Positions 47,780 through 57,513 of a DNA stretch of 64,000 bases are shown piece by piece. The position numbers and the translations under genes are program-made. The notes beneath the pieces were generated by a model that made no database searches, was not told the origin of the DNA, and worked only from the letters and a program-made list of their open reading frames with translations. The stretch comes from CAZELM01 sp964512995 (GTDB taxonomy: Bacteria; CSSED10-310): contig CAZELM010000006.1 in assembly GCA_964512995.1 (NCBI GenBank), forward strand, positions 1 to 64,000. Reading direction: 5' to 3'. Every line of letters begins with the position of its first letter. The stretch's first letter is position 1.

Positions 47780-50194
47780 TTAAATATCCAGATTGGCTTC
47801 GAGAGCGTATTCCTGGATAAAATCTTTCCGAGGTCCGACATTTTCTCCCATCAAAATCGAAAAAATCTCTTCCGCTTCCATCGCATCCTGAATTTTGACC
47901 TGTAACAATGTACGTTTTTGAGGATCCATGGTCGTTTCCCACAACTGATCCGCATTCATTTCACCCAGACCTTTATATCGTTGGATATTCATTCCTGTTT
48001 TGGCAATTTTGAAAATGTGTTCGAGCAACTCATTGTGATGAGTGAATTCCTGTTCATTACCTTTGGCGTCAATCAAAATAAACGGTGGGAACCGAATGGT
48101 CCTGATTTCGCTCTCCAGATTGAGCAATTCGCGCATTTCATGCGAACTCATCAGTTCATATCCAATATGGATCATCCCCTTGTCCATCGTGGCCGGAATC
48201 AGCATCTCATAGAGGTTGTCTTCCTCTTTGAATCGCTTCTCCACATCAAATCCAGCAGACTGAACAAGATCGAACATCTTGTTAAACCGCTCCGGTTTTT
48301 CGAAGAAATGCCGATATTCAAAATTATTGATCAGCATCAGATCAATCAATGGTTCCGGATATCCTCTCTTTTTGACTTTTTCAATGATCATCCGATAGCG
48401 GAGCAGTTTTTTCAGGATATTCTGGAGATTGATGCCTGTATAAGGCCGTTGTATACCGGGCGTTTTAAGACTGAGTTCCTGACTGATCTCAGAGAGGAGA
48501 AAATCCTCAAAGGATTTATCATCCTTGATATAGGTCACTTTTTTTCCTTTCGCCACCCGGTACAACGGTGGTTGAGCGAGATACAGGTATCCCTTCTCAA
48601 TCACTTCCGGCATCTGACGAAAGAAGAATGTCAGAAGGAGGGTGGCGATATGTGATCCATCAACATCGGCATCTGTCATGATGATGACTTTATGGTATCG
48701 GATTTTATCGATATTGAAATCATCGGGTCCAATCCCTGTTCCCAATGCTGTGATGATGATCTTGATGGAATCAGACTGGAGCATTTTATCGAAACGGGCT
48801 CTTTCGACATTAAGGAGTTTTCCCCGGATAGGGAGAATGGCCTGGAAACGCCGATCCCTCCCCTGTTTGGCTGAGCCACCTGCGGAATCCCCTTCCACAA
48901 TAAATATTTCACTCCCGGAAGGATCTCTCTCCGAACAATCTGCCAATTTCCCAGGAAGTGATCCCGAATCCAGGGCTCCTTTCCGTCTGGCCAGATCTCT
49001 GGCGTTTCGTGCTGCTTCACGAGCCCTGCATGCATTAATCCCCTTCTCCAAAATTGTCCGTGCGACTGTCGGATTTTCATCCAGAAACTCCGACAGTTTC
49101 TCATTGACAATCTGCTCCACAATACCCTTGACTTCAGAATTTCCCAGTTTTGTCTTGGTCTGGCCTTCAAATTGCGGATCAGGAACCTTGACACTGATCA
49201 CCGAAACCAAACCCTCCCGGAGATCTTCACCGGATGGTACAGTGGATAAATTCTTCATCATCTCTTTTTCCTGCGCGTACGCATTCATGGTACGGGTCAG
49301 AGCGGATTTATAACCGGAAAGATGAGTCCCCCCCTCAATCGTATGGATATTGTTCACATACGTAAAAATACTCTCGACATAACTGGTGTTATATTGCATC
49401 GCAATTTCAACGACAATGTTGTTGATCATCTTGGTGAAATAGATGATTTCGGGATGCACGGTTTCTTTTGAACGATTCAAATATTTCACGAACTCCTTGA
49501 TTCCGCCTTTGTATAAAAATTCGTCTTTGCGTTCGGAACGAAGGTCCTCGAGTTCAATGGTCAGACCAGCATTGAGAAAAGCCAGTTCTCGGAGCCGCTT
49601 GGCAATGACTTCATATTTGAACTCCGTTTCCTCGAAAATCTCGGGATCCGGCATGAAGTGAACTTTCGTGCCCGTCTTTTTTGTCTTGCCGACAACAGTA
49701 AGTTCTGATTGTGTTTCTCCACGGCTATAATTTTGCCGATAGATACTGCCATGCCTGTAAATTTCAAGTTTCAGCCATATTGACAGAGCGTTCACGCAAC
49801 TGACACCAACCCCGTGCAATCCACCGGAAATCGCATACGATTGCTTGTCAAATTTTCCTCCAGCATGCAGCGTGGTCATGACGACTTCCGCTGCAGATTT
49901 TCCTTCTGTCGGATGCATTTCGGTAGGAATACCTCTGCCATCATCAATGACGGTTACCGAATCATCGCCATGTATGGTGACTGTAATCTTCTTACAAACT
50001 CCAGCCATAAATTCATCGACAGAATTGTCCACGACTTCATTGACCAGATGATGCAAACCTTCTGATCCGGTAGAGCCGATATACATGGCAGGGCGTTTCC
50101 GAACCGCCTCGATGCCACCGAGAACTTTGATGCTCTCCGCACTATATCCATCAGACACATCATTCAGAGTGTCATTCTGTTCTTCATTTTCCAC
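47780..50194 (-). CDS. gyrB: DNA gyrase subunit B
   Basis: This 804-residue ATPase subunit of gyrase has the GHKL domain (NSVDEFMAGVCKKI, DDGRGIPTEMHP, GGLHGVGVSCVNAL), the transducer, and the Toprim domain (EGDSAGGSAKQGRDR, DADVDGSHIATLL). After YLYLAQPPLYRVAKGKK there is an insert of about 160 residues before GMNIQRYKGLGEMN, as in E. coli and many other Gram-negative GyrBs. The start is GTG at 50194, nine bases after AAGGGAG. It is 33 bases after recF. Confidence 0.97.
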   Translation of the reverse strand: MENEEQNDTLNDVSDGYSAESIKVLGGIEAVRKRPAMYIGSTGSEGLHHLVNEVVDNSVDEFMAGVCKKITVTIHGDDSVTVIDDGRGIPTEMHPTEGKSAAEVVMTTLHAGGKFDKQSYAISGGLHGVGVSCVNALSIWLKLEIYRHGSIYRQNYSRGETQSELTVVGKTKKTGTKVHFMPDPEIFEETEFKYEVIAKRLRELAFLNAGLTIELEDLRSERKDEFLYKGGIKEFVKYLNRSKETVHPEIIYFTKMINNIVVEIAMQYNTSYVESIFTYVNNIHTIEGGTHLSGYKSALTRTMNAYAQEKEMMKNLSTVPSGEDLREGLVSVISVKVPDPQFEGQTKTKLGNSEVKGIVEQIVNEKLSEFLDENPTVARTILEKGINACRAREAARNARDLARRKGALDSGSLPGKLADCSERDPSGSEIFIVEGDSAGGSAKQGRDRRFQAILPIRGKLLNVERARFDKMLQSDSIKIIITALGTGIGPDDFNIDKIRYHKVIIMTDADVDGSHIATLLLTFFFRQMPEVIEKGYLYLAQPPLYRVAKGKKVTYIKDDKSFEDFLLSEISQELSLKTPGIQRPYTGINLQNILKKLLRYRMIIEKVKKRGYPEPLIDLMLINNFEYRHFFEKPERFNKMFDLVQSAGFDVEKRFKEEDNLYEMLIPATMDKGMIHIGYELMSSHEMRELLNLESEIRTIRFPPFILIDAKGNEQEFTHHNELLEHIFKIAKTGMNIQRYKGLGEMNADQLWETTMDPQKRTLLQVKIQDAMEAEEIFSILMGENVGPRKDFIQEYALEANLDI

Positions 50195-50227
50195 GCGTTA
50201 TACTCCCTTTACCGAAATAATCATCTA

Positions 50228-51394
50228 TTATTCCGAATTTCTCAGGCTTCCAATCTCATCAGAGGCCATGATAGTTCCTTTATTTACAGTAAAATAATAA
50301 ATTTTTTGTTGAGTTATCGATGAAAGAAAATCCGTATGACTGATCAAGACCTGGATGTCCTGAGGAATCATGTTCAACAACAACTGCTGACGTTTCCTGT
50401 CTAACTCCGATGCAATATCATCAAAAATCAGCACGGGATTATCACCATGTTCATCCTGATACAACTGAAGTTCCGCTAATTTCAATGCCATAACTGCTGT
50501 TCGCTTCTGCCCTCTGGAACCATAATGTCTCACATCCCGGCCATCGATCGAGAGCGACATTTCATCACGGTGCGGTCCGACCAATGTCGTTTTTCGTGCA
50601 ATTTCATTTTTCCGTTCCCGGCCGAATGATTGAGATGCATGATTCACAATTGCCGAATCGGTGTTTCTGCCGCTTTGGGTGAAAGAAAGTCCATTCTCCC
50701 GGATGTATTTTTGATCCACAAACGAACTTTGATATCCCAGATCCAGTTGCTCCTGCTCCGCTGAAATCATCTGATGAATTTTCTGAGCTTTTGGGAGTAA
50801 TTTTTCCAGTATCATCAATCTGGATCGAACCATCCGACTGCCATACTCCACCAGTTGATCGGTATACGTATTCAATAATTGATGATCGATCACGTCGGAC
50901 CGGAGCAACAGATTACGGGATTTGAGTATCCGCTGATACTCCCGGATCAGAATCAAATAGGATGGTGTCAAGGAAAAAATGCATCGATCCAGAAAGTCCC
51001 GTCGAATTCTGGGATCTCCTTCTGAAATATTTAAAAACTCTGCGGAAAACACAACGAAATAAACTTTCCCTAAATAATCTCGAAGATCGGAGGTTTGTTT
51101 GCCATTGACAAAATACATCCGTCCATTTTTTGTGAATTTTATCTGGAGCCGATATTCTCTGTCCTGAATTCTGATTTCGCCTTCAACGATTGCCTGGTCG
51201 GTCCCGAACTGAATCATTTCTGAGATCCTGGCACAACGAAAAGAGCGACCATCTGAAAGCAATGAGGCGGCTTCCAATACATTCGTTTTTCCTTGCGCAT
51301 TGGAACCGATAAAAACATTCACTCCTTCATGAAGACGCAAACTGAATGGTTGGAGATTTCTGAAGTTTACAACGCGTATCGTGTTTAGAAACAT
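50228..51394 (-). CDS. recF: DNA replication and repair protein RecF
   Basis: This 388-residue SMC-like ATPase loads RecA on gapped DNA with RecO and RecR. Walker A is GSNAQGKTNVLEA at about 31-43. The ABC-type signature is in RHYGSRGQKRTAVMALKLAE, and Walker B with D-loop is PVLIFDDIASELD. Length and order match the family. It lies 58 bases downstream of dnaN. Its stop is TAA. Confidence 0.95.
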   Translation of the reverse strand: MFLNTIRVVNFRNLQPFSLRLHEGVNVFIGSNAQGKTNVLEAASLLSDGRSFRCARISEMIQFGTDQAIVEGEIRIQDREYRLQIKFTKNGRMYFVNGKQTSDLRDYLGKVYFVVFSAEFLNISEGDPRIRRDFLDRCIFSLTPSYLILIREYQRILKSRNLLLRSDVIDHQLLNTYTDQLVEYGSRMVRSRLMILEKLLPKAQKIHQMISAEQEQLDLGYQSSFVDQKYIRENGLSFTQSGRNTDSAIVNHASQSFGRERKNEIARKTTLVGPHRDEMSLSIDGRDVRHYGSRGQKRTAVMALKLAELQLYQDEHGDNPVLIFDDIASELDRKRQQLLLNMIPQDIQVLISHTDFLSSITQQKIYYFTVNKGTIMASDEIGSLRNSE

Positions 51395-51452
51395 CCGGCA
51401 GACCTGCCTGATTAAGTCTAAAAAATTACCGGTAAAAAAAGCGCAGCAACGC

Positions 51453-52559
51453 TCAGACGACCATCGGCATCACAATGGATAAATACCGGTAATGATCTCC
51501 CTGGTTGAATGGTTCAAACATAACAGGTCCGGCAGGGTCATTCAATTGCATGATGATTTCTTCAGAATCCATTACACGAAGCAAATCGAGGAGATAATTC
51601 ACATTAAAGCTGATGATAAATGGCGTATCCGTATACTCCAGTAAAATCTCATCTTTCATTTCACCTCGTTCCGGGCTGCTCGCTTCAATCTGCATATAAT
51701 TGGTGGAAATCGACAAACGAACGCCTCTCGTTTTTATATCCACAAATAAAGCGGCTCGCTTCAGTGAATTCAGAAACGATTGTTTGTCGATTTTTATCTT
51801 GTGCTGTGTCTCTTTTGGAATAACCATGGAATAGTTGGGGAACTGGCCATCCAACAACCTGGTAATGGTGATCTCATTTTCCAATTTAAATACAATATGA
51901 TTATTACTTAGACCAAAGTAGAAATTCTCACTCCCAGAACTGGTCATTCTTTGAAACTCATGAACGCCTTTTCTCGGTATGATCACTTTTGTTTCAGGTA
52001 ATTTTTCCTGATTCTGGGCTTCAATGAATGCCATCCGATGGCCATCTGTGGCCACCATTCGGATAAACTCGGGAGTGATTTCAAGAAGGACGCCATTTAA
52101 AACAGGTCTGCTCTCTTCCAGACTGACAGCAAAAATTGTTTTTTTCGTCAATATTTCCAGTGTTTCAGCAGATATTTTCATCAACTTTGACTCATCAAAC
52201 TCAGGAAAACTCGGAAAATTTTTATCAGAGTATCCGAGTAATCGTAACAATGCTGACCCGCCTTTCAACTGGAGCCAATTATTCTCCATCAATTTAAAAT
52301 GAACCATCCCTTCCGGAAGTTCTTTCAATATTTCATATAGAATTTTAGCATTGACCAGAATGCTTCCTGATTCTTCTACAGTTGTCTCTGTAGTATCTCG
52401 AATACCAACATCCAAATTTGTTGCACGAATCTCAAGCTGATTATCTTCTGCTTTGATTCGGACATTCGTCAAATCTGCAATCATATTTCGCGCTTCAACA
52501 ATGGATTGAACTTTTTGAATGTGATTAAGAAATATGTCTCTCTGAATCGAAAAAATCAT
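51453..52559 (-). CDS. dnaN: DNA polymerase III sliding clamp (beta subunit)
   Basis: This 368-residue protein forms the ring that tethers DNA polymerase III. It shows the three repeated clamp domains and the ending GPVMFEPFNQGDHYRYLSIV followed by MPM. ATG 52559 is preceded by AAGGGGG. It is the first gene of the leftward replication cluster and faces away from the AT-rich region that follows, but dnaA, its usual upstream neighbour, is missing here. Its stop is TGA. Confidence 0.96.
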   Translation of the reverse strand: MIFSIQRDIFLNHIQKVQSIVEARNMIADLTNVRIKAEDNQLEIRATNLDVGIRDTTETTVEESGSILVNAKILYEILKELPEGMVHFKLMENNWLQLKGGSALLRLLGYSDKNFPSFPEFDESKLMKISAETLEILTKKTIFAVSLEESRPVLNGVLLEITPEFIRMVATDGHRMAFIEAQNQEKLPETKVIIPRKGVHEFQRMTSSGSENFYFGLSNNHIVFKLENEITITRLLDGQFPNYSMVIPKETQHKIKIDKQSFLNSLKRAALFVDIKTRGVRLSISTNYMQIEASSPERGEMKDEILLEYTDTPFIISFNVNYLLDLLRVMDSEEIIMQLNDPAGPVMFEPFNQGDHYRYLSIVMPMVV

Positions 52560-53280
52560 AAGAACCCCCTTATCAGAATACTTACACTATCATTTTTTCT
52601 ATTGAAAGTAAAGAGTTTTAATCATATGAAACATAATCATCGCATCATGTGTTCCCATAATAAGAAACTCTGCCTCATGTCACACCTTGATTCTTTTCAA
52701 AAATATTTATAAAATAAAATTATCTTTTAAATAAAAAATTTTTATAACTTTAAAGTTAGTCAATTTACAGCCGTTGATGGTGTCAAGTGATGGTCAATGT
52801 GTATAAGTTCATAAATTGTGACCGGGCTCTGAGAATACGGTTAAAAAATGTTTTAAATGTTGGTAAGGTTTAGTATTCGTAATATAGGCTGTTCGTTTGT
52901 TGAAAACAATTCTAACTGAATGTATTTATGGAAAATTTCTGGTTTTTGATTTGGTTGACGGAGATCTGTTGGCGGCATACTTATCATCAGCCCACGTTGC
53001 GTAGTTGAAGAGAGCGAAGAGTTATGAACAATTTGGACTGGTTATTGACGACTTTGTTGGTTTTATGTTCAAATATTGTGTAATTGTTGGACTCCAAACA
53101 AGATTTAAAATTGAATGAGGAAATTTAAAAAATGTACTTGACATGGAAAATGAAAGAAAAAATAGATTTTGCTTATAAACAGGATTGTCAACATCTGTTC
53201 AAAATGTTTATAACTTATTGAAATAAAAGAATTGTTGATGTTTTTGATGTTGTTGAAATTGTGAAATAAATTGTTGAGAT
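52560..53280. other. Putative replication origin (oriC) region
   Basis: This 720-bp non-coding stretch is much more AT-rich than its neighbours and lies between divergent dnaN and the ATP-grasp gene. It contains DnaA-box-like 9-mers: TTATACACA on the minus strand (52798-52806), TTATGAACA (53022-53030), TTATAAACA (53173-53181), and the same on the minus strand (53205-53213). The last two form an inverted pair. A TTGATGTT-type repeated, AT-rich stretch at 53231-53280 could be the unwinding element. Gene context and motifs support an origin; position was not tested by GC skew. Confidence 0.65.
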
Positions 53281-54480
53281 ATGAATGATAAAGATGTTTA
53301 TTATCAAGCAATAAGATCATCCGCGAATTTTATTCCCTGTCATGTTGGCATATTGGCTCCTTTTAAGGTAGAAGAAAAGAAACCGATCGGCCGCCAAACG
53401 AACTTGATGGAGGATTTTTTCAGATCTGCCAATGCTCTCTGCGTCTCCATCGCGGTTTTCAATCCATTTGATCTTGTCAATGCATCAGCAATGGGATATC
53501 CCGGTCGATATCATGATGGAAGCGAATGGGTAAAAGGCTGGATGAGTGAACCGAGAGTCATATACGATCGGTATTATTCGAATATCAATGGATTTGATCA
53601 TGGTGTTGAACAAGCCAAAGTTCAGATCGAATCAAATTTTGGATGTCCCTTTATAAATTCAATTCAATTATCTCATGCGGTGACCGATAAAGCGGTATTT
53701 GAACGCTTGATGAATCAGCACGCCATTCCAACTCCCCCCGTATTACGTTCTGGCCTGAATGCTTCCGATGAGCTTCAGCATCTTTTATCCGATTATGCAT
53801 CTATTGTACTCAAGCCACGATTTGGCAGGATGGGGAGAGGCATCATCCGTATTGGCAGAATCGACCGGAAGTATCGGATTCTTCATTTCCGGGATCATTA
53901 CTTCTGTTCTACGATCGGGGAGGTTTTTGGTGTTATCCAGGGTATCGCTCGCCAAAATCAGTTGTGTCCACAAGATTATCTGATTCAGGAAGAGATCCAG
54001 GCGAAGTGGATGGATCGATTTTATGATATTCGATATCTGCTTCAACGCATCAATCAGGTTGATCCGCCTCTTATTTCGGGTCGAGTCGTTCGGATTAGCG
54101 CATCAGAACTGGCAATTCCGAACCTGGACCAAGGCGGTCTGGCTTTGGATCTACCGTTTTTTTTGAAGCGCCTGCAAAAAGCTGTTGATCCAGATCAATT
54201 GACAACCCGACTCGATGAACTGGCTCTGTCAACATTTCAGGTTTTGGAGAATCAATTTGGATTTATTGGTGAATTGGGGCTCGATATGCTGATAGACCAG
54301 AATTGTCAGATTCATCTGATCGAGGTCAATTCGAAACCAGGCCGAATCGCTTTTCATCGGTTGTCTCAAGGATTTGGGCTCCCCGATACGCTTCGAAAGC
54401 AATACCAGCAAATGCGATTGAACACTATCATGAATCCAATAAAGTATGGTTTTTGGTTAAGTCAATTGACAAATGTTTAA
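53281..54480 (+). CDS. YheC/YheD-type ATP-grasp protein
   Basis: This 399-residue protein matches the YheC/YheD ATP-grasp family, named from Bacillus spore coat genes but common outside spore formers. After an N-terminal domain (HVGILAPFKVEEKKPIGRQT), the ATP-grasp core shows SIVLKPRFGRMGRGIIRIG, LIQEEIQAKWMDRFYDIRYL and a metal-binding end FGFIGELGLDMLIDQN...LIEVNSKPGR. The substrate is unknown. The start at 53281 has only a weak ribosome site. Being the first rightward gene beside the origin is unusual for this family. Confidence 0.82.
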   Translation: MNDKDVYYQAIRSSANFIPCHVGILAPFKVEEKKPIGRQTNLMEDFFRSANALCVSIAVFNPFDLVNASAMGYPGRYHDGSEWVKGWMSEPRVIYDRYYSNINGFDHGVEQAKVQIESNFGCPFINSIQLSHAVTDKAVFERLMNQHAIPTPPVLRSGLNASDELQHLLSDYASIVLKPRFGRMGRGIIRIGRIDRKYRILHFRDHYFCSTIGEVFGVIQGIARQNQLCPQDYLIQEEIQAKWMDRFYDIRYLLQRINQVDPPLISGRVVRISASELAIPNLDQGGLALDLPFFLKRLQKAVDPDQLTTRLDELALSTFQVLENQFGFIGELGLDMLIDQNCQIHLIEVNSKPGRIAFHRLSQGFGLPDTLRKQYQQMRLNTIMNPIKYGFWLSQLTNV

Positions 54481-54578
54481 TATGCATAAAATTAAGCCGT
54501 TTGATAGATTTTTATTTTCAATTCTCTGGATCGAGTTTAAATGATTTTTGGATTTTCTATTGAAAAATTGGAGAATAT

Positions 54579-54710
54579 ATGAAAGACCAGAAAATAATGC
54601 ATTGTTCAGAGTGCGCTTTTATTCGGCAGAAACACGAGCCGGGGATGAAACAGATGAATCATTTCAGTGATGTTATCGGTATTAAGCTTATTCGGAACGA
54701 AACATTTTAA
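54579..54710 (+). CDS. Possible 43-residue small protein
   Basis: ATG 54579 follows TTGGAGAATAT, a fair ribosome site, and opens 43 codons (MKDQKIMHCSECAFIRQKHE ... IRNETF) ending at TAA 54710. It has one CxxC pair. It lies between the ATP-grasp gene and gpmI on the same strand. I do not recognise it. Confidence 0.35.
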   Translation: MKDQKIMHCSECAFIRQKHEPGMKQMNHFSDVIGIKLIRNETF

Positions 54711-54785
54711 AAACCGGCAGTCAGAAGCTTCTGGTAATGGGGATGGCTGATGTGACGCCATCATCTGAAATAAAGTGAGGAAACA

Positions 54786-56348
54786 ATGAGAAAAGTAATG
54801 TTAGTGATACGGGATGGATGGGGGTATCGTGAAGATGCCACTGGTAACGCCATTCTTCATTCCCATTCTCCATTCAATGACTTTCTGGTGCAGGACACAC
54901 CTCAGGCGTTGCTGGTGTCTCATGGACCAATGGTCGGTCTGCCGAGTGGGTTTCAAGGTTCATCCGAAGTCGGGCACATGAACATGGGCGCTGGGAGGAT
55001 TGTCGAGCAGGAAGTCACTCGTATTTTTGCTGCAATGAAAGAACGCACATTGTTTAAAACGCCCAGATTTTTGGAAATCGAAGAAAAGCTATCCAGACCA
55101 GGCGTTCAATTTCATTTATTTGGACTGCTACAGGATGAAGGTGTTCATGCGCATCAGGAACATCTGTTTGAAATGATCCGATATATCAAACAACGATTTC
55201 CCGATCTGATCATCTGGGTGCATCCCATTGCAGACGGCCGAGATACGCCACCCCATAGTTTCCAGGAATTTTACACCCGATTATTGCATGTGATCGGATC
55301 CTGCAAGCATGTCAAGGTTGGTACCGTTTGTGGAAGGTATTATGGTATGGACAGATCCAAACAATGGAATCTGATCGAGACAGCCTATCGTGCCATGGTA
55401 TTCGGGGAGGGATTGCGAACGCAGGATGTGATGGCCAGTATCTTTCATGCCTATCATCATTCACTCACACCCGATCACGCTCCCATGTTTGATGAATATC
55501 TGCCTCCCTTGATTACTCAGGAATATCCTGGGATGAATCCTGGAGATGTTGTGCTGAATTTCAATTATCGCCAAGATCGAGCCATTCAGATTTCCAAAGC
55601 GTTTTGTGATCGTAGTTGTGTGGCATATCACCCATTTTCATCGGATCTGCATTATTATGGTTTGACGCAGTATTATGACGAATTTGATCATTACCTGATG
55701 GCTCCCATCAGCACCGGTAAGTCTATGATGAATTTGCTGGGTGAGGTCATCTCCAATGCATCCGTCCGTCAATTGAGAATCGCGGAAACGCAGAAGTTTC
55801 GGCATGTAACCTCCTTTTTTAATGGTAAACGGACAAAACCATATCCAAATGAGGATCAGGTAGAGGTTCCGAGTGCTTATGATCCATCCACATTTGCGTC
55901 TCATCCGGAGATGAATGCTGGAGATGTAACGCGGGAGCTACTACAGCGGTTGGATATGGGATACGATTTCATTCTGGTCAATTATGCCAATTGCGACATG
56001 GTTGGACATACTGGAAATTTTAACGCAGCGGTGGAAGGTGCGGAGTGTGTTGACAGGAATGTAAAATGCATCACTGAAAAAGCACTTCAGTTCGAATACG
56101 TTGTTCTGATTACCGCTGATCATGGAAATTCAGAAGAAATGCTCGATTCCAAGGGGAACCCAAAAACATCTCACACTCTGAATCCGGTCAAATTACATAT
56201 GCTTGATCCGATGAAACGGATTCGCTTCGGGAGCACAACCGGTATACTCTCGGATATCGCTCCTCTCATTTTAACATTGATGGATCTGCCTATTCCGGAG
56301 GAAATGACTGCGAGAACGTTGTCCAATACATTACTGGATCAGACATAA
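54786..56348 (+). CDS. gpmI: 2,3-bisphosphoglycerate-independent phosphoglycerate mutase
   Basis: This 520-residue enzyme interconverts 3- and 2-phosphoglycerate in glycolysis. It has the alkaline-phosphatase-type metal sites: VIRDGWGYRED at the N-terminus, the phosphorylated Ser in GSSEVGHMNMGAGR near residue 62, NYANCDMVGHTGNF, and ITADHGNSEEM near the C-terminus. Length matches the usual 510-520. ATG 54786 follows GTGAGGA. It converges with the radical SAM gene, whose stop is only 5 bases away. Confidence 0.95.
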   Translation: MRKVMLVIRDGWGYREDATGNAILHSHSPFNDFLVQDTPQALLVSHGPMVGLPSGFQGSSEVGHMNMGAGRIVEQEVTRIFAAMKERTLFKTPRFLEIEEKLSRPGVQFHLFGLLQDEGVHAHQEHLFEMIRYIKQRFPDLIIWVHPIADGRDTPPHSFQEFYTRLLHVIGSCKHVKVGTVCGRYYGMDRSKQWNLIETAYRAMVFGEGLRTQDVMASIFHAYHHSLTPDHAPMFDEYLPPLITQEYPGMNPGDVVLNFNYRQDRAIQISKAFCDRSCVAYHPFSSDLHYYGLTQYYDEFDHYLMAPISTGKSMMNLLGEVISNASVRQLRIAETQKFRHVTSFFNGKRTKPYPNEDQVEVPSAYDPSTFASHPEMNAGDVTRELLQRLDMGYDFILVNYANCDMVGHTGNFNAAVEGAECVDRNVKCITEKALQFEYVVLITADHGNSEEMLDSKGNPKTSHTLNPVKLHMLDPMKRIRFGSTTGILSDIAPLILTLMDLPIPEEMTARTLSNTLLDQT

Positions 56349-56353
56349 CGTCT

Positions 56354-57316
56354 TCAGTCTGCGGATTTGCCGAAAATATCATCTGTTTTTTGGGAAAAGT
56401 CAGGGAAATAGGGATCATCTGTCTCCAATTCCGGATGGGATTGGATGAAAGCATTTTCCAGACCGGATAACTCCAGAGATTCCAGACAGTCTTCATATTC
56501 CGCAACGGTGATCGGTCGATGAAGAATGGCGTGGGTTAACGCTTGAAAACATGGTTTGTACTGCGCCATGACACTGATCGGAATCCGGGAATCAATTTCC
56601 GATAAGGCTCTAAAGACTTTTGGATATCCGGATGTTTTCTCCGGGAGCACCAGATGCCTGACAAGGACACCGCACACTCCCATCCCATCCGAATCCACGA
56701 TCAGCGGCCCGACTTGCCGGTGCATCTCCTGTACGGCGCTCACATTGATCGTATGATAGTTCGGCAGCCCGGAAAATCGTTCCGCCCATATATCCTCCCC
56801 ATATTTCATATCCGGCAGATAGATATCGACAATACCTTCGAGCATTTGCAGAATATCCCGTTTAACATATCCATTCGTGTTGTATACCAGTGGCAGGTCC
56901 AGTCCTTGCTCTCTGGCCAACCCCCAGGCTTCGAGCAGAAATGGTAAATGGGGAGTCGGTGTTACCCAGTTGATATTGCTGCATTCGATTTTCTGCAGAT
57001 ACAGAAACTGCTCCGCCAGTGTTTGTGTTGAAATGTCGTTTCCTTGGTGGAGCCGGCTGATCTGGAAATTTTGGCAGTAGCAACAAGATGCATTACAGCC
57101 ACTCAGAAAGATCGTACCCGAACCTCCTTTTTGAATTAACGGAGGTTCTTCGCCATGATGAGCCAGGGTTGCAGCGAGTCGTGCCGTTCCGGCGAGTCCG
57201 CATCGCCCTTTTTTGTCCTGGAGTCTATGAACTCTGCATTCATGGGGACATAGAACACACGGATCCATTAACTGCCGAAGCAGTCGGGCTCGTTCAAAAA
57301 TGTCCTCCGGTTTCAA
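56354..57316 (-). CDS. PflX-like radical SAM protein (COG1313 type)
   Basis: This 320-residue protein has the N-terminal Cys motif CVLCPHECRVHRL and GRCGLAG, then the radical SAM cluster GCNASCCYCQN (CxxxCxxC). LPLVYNTNGYVKRDILQMLE and VDIYLPDMKYG follow. This is the COG1313 family, related to pyruvate-formate-lyase activase but of unknown substrate. The start is TTG 57316; no ribosome site precedes it, and it overlaps the stop of the small gene upstream, which suggests translational coupling. A later start cannot be excluded. No partner glycyl radical enzyme is nearby. Confidence 0.85.
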   Translation of the reverse strand: MKPEDIFERARLLRQLMDPCVLCPHECRVHRLQDKKGRCGLAGTARLAATLAHHGEEPPLIQKGGSGTIFLSGCNASCCYCQNFQISRLHQGNDISTQTLAEQFLYLQKIECSNINWVTPTPHLPFLLEAWGLAREQGLDLPLVYNTNGYVKRDILQMLEGIVDIYLPDMKYGEDIWAERFSGLPNYHTINVSAVQEMHRQVGPLIVDSDGMGVCGVLVRHLVLPEKTSGYPKVFRALSEIDSRIPISVMAQYKPCFQALTHAILHRPITVAEYEDCLESLELSGLENAFIQSHPELETDDPYFPDFSQKTDDIFGKSAD

Positions 57317-57450
57317 TCTACGGTCTGTTTTTTATGAATAGGGAATGCTGGCGTGCTTCCATGAAGCCGGTCGTGTCGTTTCCGGAGTTTTCCGAGATTT
57401 TTTCGTTTGTGGTTTCTGATTCTTTTAATGCGTTGTGTGGCTGAAGCCAT
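57313..57450 (-). CDS. Small basic protein, 45 residues, coupled to the radical SAM gene
   Basis: ATG 57450 is five bases after a perfect GAGGAGG. It opens MASATQRIKRIRNHKRKNLG, then KLRKRHDRLHG, and ends KKQTVD at TGA 57313. The reading frame overlaps the TTG start of the radical SAM gene by four bases. It is rich in Arg and Lys (about a third of residues) and resembles small uncharacterised basic proteins of the MxSAxQRIKRIRxRKKK type known in other bacteria, which suggests RNA or ribosome binding. Function is unknown. It is too short for routine gene calling. Confidence 0.7.
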   Translation of the reverse strand: MASATQRIKRIRNHKRKNLGKLRKRHDRLHGSTPAFPIHKKQTVD

Positions 57451-57513
57451 AATGTCCTCCTCGATGGTTGTCAAAAAACAATCGCAGCCGAAGATACATG
57501 ATAATTTATCGAT

